Positions 13,517 through 17,062 of a stretch of DNA of 17,062 bases are shown here, in pieces (the first letter of the stretch is position 1; each line of letters opens with the position of its first letter). The DNA lies in assembly GCA_018725205.1 (NCBI GenBank), contig QLUB01000026.1, forward strand, positions 1 to 17,062, in the 5' to 3' direction. The stretch is from a candidate division NPL-UPA2 bacterium. GTDB lineage: Bacteria; Bacillota; UBA994. The notes beneath the pieces are model-generated. The model was not told the origin of the DNA, did no database searches, and saw only the letters and a list, made by a program, of their open reading frames with translations. The translations under genes were made by a program, and so were the position numbers.

Positions 13517-15268
13517 CTAATGCTTTCTCCACGGGAAACGGCCCCGCGCAGTGTAAGAAGTATGCAAGAGGTGATGTGCTTTTTCGCCGCCAATTTCGCC
13601 GAGGTACACTTCGTAGAGCTTTTTTAAGGCGGGGTTGTCGTGGCTTTTACGGAGCTTTTGCCCCTTGTCAATCGCGTAGATGCTGCTTTGCCGGGCCTGT
13701 TTGGCCTCCCCGGCTTCCTCGCGCCGCGTGCGAGGCTGTCCTCCGCCACCTAGGCAACCGCCAGGGCAACCCATGACTTCAATAAAGTGATAGCTCTCGC
13801 CCGCCTTGATGCGTGCCAGCAAGTCTCGCGCATTTGCTAACCCACTGACCACAGCGACCTTAATGGTTCCAAGCCGGGGGATGTCCACCGTTGCCGCCCG
13901 TACGCCGGCCATCCCACGCACATGGACAAAGTCAAGCTGTTCTAGCGGCTCCTTGGCTATCCATTCGTAGGCAGTGCGTAACGCCGCCTCCATAACACCG
14001 CCGCTCGCGCCGAAAATTACCCCAGCACCGGTCGACAAGCCAAGCGGAGCATCAAAGTCGGAGGGAAAAAGCTTCGGTAGGTCAATGCCTGCCATGCGGA
14101 ACATGCGCGCCAGTTCGCGCGTAGTCAGCACTGCATCTAGGTCTTGATGCCCGTCGTGCCCCATTTCGCTGCGGGCTGCTTCGTATTTTTTTGCCGTACA
14201 TGGCATGACGGAGACGGAAAAGATCTTCTCTGGGGGCAGATGGACTACCTTCTCCGCGTAATAGCTCTTAATCAGCGCAGCCATCATCTGCTGCGGTGAT
14301 TTGCAGGTAGAAAGGTGCGGGATAAACTCGGGGAAATAGTGTTCTGCAAACTTGACCCATCCCGGACTGCAGGAGGTTATTAACGGTAGCACTTTACCTT
14401 GCGTAATCCTTTGAATCAGCTCATGCGCTTCTTCCAGAATAGTTAGGTCCGCCGCAAAGTCAGTGTCAAAAACGGCGGAAAAGCCGAGCATGCGCAGACC
14501 CGTCACCATCTGACCGGTCGTAATAGCCCCCCGAGGCAAGCCAAACTCCTCACCAATAGCTACGCGCACAGCTGGGGCTACCTGTACTACCACGTGTTTT
14601 CCTGTGCCAATAGCGCCAAACACAGGCTCGATTGCGTCAACTTCCGTGATTGCGCCTGTCGGACACACCGCAGAACACTGTCCGCAGAAAACGCAGGCGG
14701 CTTGCCCGAGGGGCCTGTTCGCGTCCGGACTGACCACAGTCTCAAATCCCCTCGCCACCGTGGAGAGGACGCCAACCCCTTGCACAGCGTGGCAGACGGC
14801 CATACAGCGCCGACATAAAATGCACTTGTTGGGGTCACGCGCGAGCGCGGGGTTACTTAGATCCAGTGGATGATCGGATTTCTCCCCAGCCCAAGGTGCC
14901 GTGTTCACGCCGAGGTCGTGAGCCAGCTTCTGCAACTCGCAATTAGTGTTGCGCGCACAAGTAAGACATGTACTCGGGTGGTTAGACAGCAGAAGCTCCA
15001 CGTTCATCTTGCGTGCCTTGCGCACCGCAGGCGTGTTTGTGCGCACCGTCATACCCAAAGTTGCCGGCAGAACGCAGGCGGCCTGCAGTCCCCGCCCCCC
15101 CTCAAGTTCCACAAGACACACGCGGCACGCGCCAATCTCATTGATGCCTTCCATAAAGCACAGTGTGGGAATGTCCACGCCGGCGGCACGAGCAGCCTGA
15201 AGTACGGTGCTGCCCTCGGGTACCTCGACCGCCCGGCCATCTATCGTCATTTTGATTAATTCCTGCAT
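13517..15268 (-). CDS. hydA: [FeFe] hydrogenase catalytic subunit, HydA/HndD type (583 aa)
   Basis: Catalyses reversible H2 formation at the H-cluster; with the NuoF-like subunit it forms an NAD-linked, possibly electron-bifurcating, cytoplasmic complex. Residues in order: N-terminal [2Fe-2S] (C37, C48, C51, C65); the His-ligated cluster motif (H97, C101, C104, C110); two ferredoxin-type clusters (C149/152/155/159 and C192/195/198/202); H-cluster motifs L1 TSCSPGW (298-304), L2 MPCTAKKYE (355-363) and L3 EVMGCPGGCLGGGGQP (497-512); then a small-subunit-like tail ending around LLHTSYTAR. L1 has Ser at 301 where well-studied single-chain enzymes have a second Cys (see findings). I chose the ATG at 15268 because GGAGGT lies about 6 bases upstream; the longer frame back to 15334 runs into hydB. 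Domain order fits the M3/HndD group. Bifurcation cannot be proved from sequence. Confidence 0.94.
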   Translation of the reverse strand: MQELIKMTIDGRAVEVPEGSTVLQAARAAGVDIPTLCFMEGINEIGACRVCLVELEGGRGLQAACVLPATLGMTVRTNTPAVRKARKMNVELLLSNHPSTCLTCARNTNCELQKLAHDLGVNTAPWAGEKSDHPLDLSNPALARDPNKCILCRRCMAVCHAVQGVGVLSTVARGFETVVSPDANRPLGQAACVFCGQCSAVCPTGAITEVDAIEPVFGAIGTGKHVVVQVAPAVRVAIGEEFGLPRGAITTGQMVTGLRMLGFSAVFDTDFAADLTILEEAHELIQRITQGKVLPLITSCSPGWVKFAEHYFPEFIPHLSTCKSPQQMMAALIKSYYAEKVVHLPPEKIFSVSVMPCTAKKYEAARSEMGHDGHQDLDAVLTTRELARMFRMAGIDLPKLFPSDFDAPLGLSTGAGVIFGASGGVMEAALRTAYEWIAKEPLEQLDFVHVRGMAGVRAATVDIPRLGTIKVAVVSGLANARDLLARIKAGESYHFIEVMGCPGGCLGGGGQPRTRREEAGEAKQARQSSIYAIDKGQKLRKSHDNPALKKLYEVYLGEIGGEKAHHLLHTSYTARGRFPWRKH

Positions 15269-15282
15269 GATTGCACCTCCAT

Positions 15283-17062
15283 CTAAGCCCGCACTACTGC
15301 GCCGAACGGACACTTCTCTAAACAAGCGCCACACTTAACACACTTTTGGCGCTCAATACGATATAGCTCTTTGGGTTTGCCCTTAATGGCGGCCGTCGGA
15401 CAGACTCGCGCGCAGAGACCGCAACCACGGCACTTCTCTGGGATTATATTGAAATTTAACAGGGCCTGACATACTCCCGCTGGGCACCGTTTGGCGTAGA
15501 TATGCGCCTCATACTCGGAGCGGAACTGCTTGAGCATGGAGAGCACAGGATTCGGGGCCGATTGCCCCAGCCCGCACAGAGACGTTGACTTAATGTTATC
15601 GGCGAGGGTTAACAGCGCGTCAATGTCCCCTGCGCGCCCCTCCCCTGCCGTGATGCGGTTTAGTATCTCTAACATGCGTTTGGTGCCAATTCTACACGGA
15701 GTGCATTTGCCGCAGGACTCGTCCCGCGTAAAGTCTAAGAAGAAGCGCGCCATATCCACCATGCAGGCGTTTTCATCCATGACGATAAGCCCACCCGAAC
15801 CCATCATGCTGCCGGCCTGCAGGAGTGCCTCGTACTCCATAGGAATCTCTAGGTGCTGTTTCGTCAGGCAACCCCCCGAAGGGCCTCCGGTCTGAGCCGC
15901 CTTAAACTCCTTACCGCCGGGAATGCCGCCGCACACGTCAAACACCAACTGCCTGAGCGTCATGCCCATGGGCACTTCCACCAAGCCGGTATTGTTAATG
16001 TTCCCGGCCACAGCAAACACTTTCGTGCCTTTGCTCTTCTCTGTGCCGATACGGGCATACCACTGCGCGCCATGTAAGATGATGGGGCAGATGTTCGCAA
16101 ACGTCTCGACGTTGTTAATCAGCGTAGGCTTGCCCCACAGACCTTTAGCCGCTGGGTAGGGCGGACGGGGACGCGGCTCGCCGCGCCTTCCCTCAATGGA
16201 AGCAATGAGCGCAGTTTCCTCGCCGCAGACAAAGGCACCCGCGCCAACGCGAATCTCAAGGTCAAATCTAAAGTCTGTACCAAAGATGTTGTCCCCTATG
16301 AATCCGTAGTCACGCGCTTGGTTAATGGCGTGCTGCAATCTCTTTACAGCCAAGGGATACTCGGCGCGCACGTAGACATAACCCGCACTCGCACCTACCG
16401 CGTACCCGGCAATAGCCATGGCTTCAATCACAGCATGCGGGTCACCCTCAAGAATACTGCGGTCCATGAAGGCACCGGGGTCACCTTCGTCGGCGTTACA
16501 CACCACGTACTTGACGTCTGAGTGCGTCTGCGCTGTGAATTGCCACTTAAGGCCCGTGGGGAAGCCTGCGCCGCCCCGACCGCGCAGCCCTGACTCCTTG
16601 ACGACAGAGATAACCTGTTCCCCGCTCATGGTGGTCAACACGCGCGCTAAAGCCTCATAGCCATCGCGGGCAATATATTCCTCGATTACTTCCGGGTTAA
16701 TTACACCGGTATTGCGCAGCGCGATCCGCAATTGACGGCTAAAAAACTCCATCTCGCCGTAGGTCTGTACTATTTGGCTGGTCAATGGGTCACGGTACAA
16801 CAAGCGTTGTACGGTTCTACCTTTAAGCAAATGCTCGTTTGCGACTTCCCTTGCGTCATCTGCGGTAACATTACGATAAAAAATTCCTTCCGGATAGACG
16901 ACCAGCACCGGTCCCAAGTCGCAGGTACCGATACAACCCGTCTCAATGACCTTGATTTCCCGGTCAAGTCCTAGTTTAGCAATTTCATCTACCAGTGCTT
17001 CTTCCGTCGCCAAACACCCGGAAGACACGCACCCAGCTCCTGCACACACGAGCACATGCGCT
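15283..17062 (-). CDS. hydB: NuoF-like NADH/flavin subunit of a multimeric [FeFe] hydrogenase (HydB/HndC type), 5' end cut by the window
   Basis: Soluble electron-transfer subunit that binds FMN and NAD(H) and passes electrons between NADH and the hydrogenase catalytic subunit. About 592 residues are visible. Numbering from the GTG at 17055: a thioredoxin-like [2Fe-2S] segment (C4, C9, C41, C45); a glycine-rich FMN region at 158-171 (GLRGRGGAGFPTGLKW); the NuoF signature CNADEGDPGAF at 186-196; GAGAFVCGEETAL at 271-283; a [4Fe-4S] site (C448, C451, C454, C494); and a C-terminal tandem ferredoxin domain (C542/545/548/552 and C572/575/578/582). This is the domain order of HydB/HndC rather than plain complex I NuoF, which lacks the two end domains. 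The frame stays open upstream of the GTG (Ala-His codons), and the family normally has a few residues there, so the real start is probably outside the window. The stop lies 14 bases before the hydA start. A NuoE-like gene would be expected next upstream. Confidence 0.93.
   Translation of the reverse strand, partial: AHVLVCAGAGCVSSGCLATEEALVDEIAKLGLDREIKVIETGCIGTCDLGPVLVVYPEGIFYRNVTADDAREVANEHLLKGRTVQRLLYRDPLTSQIVQTYGEMEFFSRQLRIALRNTGVINPEVIEEYIARDGYEALARVLTTMSGEQVISVVKESGLRGRGGAGFPTGLKWQFTAQTHSDVKYVVCNADEGDPGAFMDRSILEGDPHAVIEAMAIAGYAVGASAGYVYVRAEYPLAVKRLQHAINQARDYGFIGDNIFGTDFRFDLEIRVGAGAFVCGEETALIASIEGRRGEPRPRPPYPAAKGLWGKPTLINNVETFANICPIILHGAQWYARIGTEKSKGTKVFAVAGNINNTGLVEVPMGMTLRQLVFDVCGGIPGGKEFKAAQTGGPSGGCLTKQHLEIPMEYEALLQAGSMMGSGGLIVMDENACMVDMARFFLDFTRDESCGKCTPCRIGTKRMLEILNRITAGEGRAGDIDALLTLADNIKSTSLCGLGQSAPNPVLSMLKQFRSEYEAHIYAKRCPAGVCQALLNFNIIPEKCRGCGLCARVCPTAAIKGKPKELYRIERQKCVKCGACLEKCPFGAVVRA

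Noticed and set aside
13484..13518. Plus-strand TTGACA followed by TATACT as a promoter
   Set aside because: The spacer is 23 bases, too long for sigma-A, and no plus-strand gene follows.
15269..15334. Longer start for hydA giving 22 extra residues
   Set aside because: It overlaps the conserved C-terminal cluster region of the upstream NuoF-like gene; the ATG at 15268 has a strong GGAGGT and gives the standard N-terminus.
1..17062. tRNA, rRNA, CRISPR array, insertion sequence or phage genes
   Set aside because: None seen by reading both strands; the window is filled by collinear metabolic and cell-shape genes with very short gaps.

Overview
The window is a tightly packed stretch of bacterial chromosome in which every gene I can support lies on the minus strand, so the gene order below runs from high to low coordinates. 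The GC-rich sequence, the [FeFe]-hydrogenase/Rnf energy genes, the DUF4321 and Gx-transporter membrane genes, and a maf-radC-mreBCD-mrdA-minE-rodA cell-shape block all point to a strictly anaerobic, rod-shaped member of the Bacillota (Clostridia-like). This is inferred from gene content; I cannot name the genus.

Region 1 (17062 to about 13517) is the end of a multimeric NAD-linked [FeFe] hydrogenase: a NuoF-like flavin/NADH subunit cut by the window edge, then the catalytic H-cluster subunit. Region 2 (13420 to 9123), after a 96-base spacer with a weak promoter candidate, is an Rnf ferredoxin:NAD+ oxidoreductase operon in the order rnfC-rnfD-rnfE-rnfA-rnfB. The FMN subunit gene rnfG, which normally sits between rnfD and rnfE, is absent: the rnfD stop directly abuts the rnfE ATG. 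An apbE-type FMN transferase gene follows rnfB (9102 to 8094), but its frame is broken once in the middle.

Region 3 (8088 to 6044) holds a Gx-type membrane transporter, a DUF4321 small membrane protein, the Maf nucleotide pyrophosphatase and RadC. Region 4 (6027 to 193) is the cell-wall elongation and division block: mreB (frame broken once), mreC, mreD, the class B transpeptidase mrdA (PBP2), a 21-codon ORF, minE and rodA. minC and minD, the expected partners of minE, are not present here. At the left edge a new minus-strand gene starts at 130 and leaves the window.

Functionally the hydrogenase and Rnf share the ferredoxin and NADH pools: one exchanges these electrons with H2, the other couples ferredoxin/NAD electron transfer to an ion gradient. 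ApbE would attach FMN to RnfD (and to RnfG if one exists elsewhere). The downstream half builds the lateral cell wall. Gaps between genes are mostly 0-25 bases, many starts overlap or abut stops, and I see no clear terminator, so long transcripts are likely. The most notable points are the missing rnfG, the orphan minE, a Cys-to-Ser change in the first H-cluster motif of the hydrogenase, and two frame breaks of the same net class (mreB and apbE), both explainable by loss of one dinucleotide unit.
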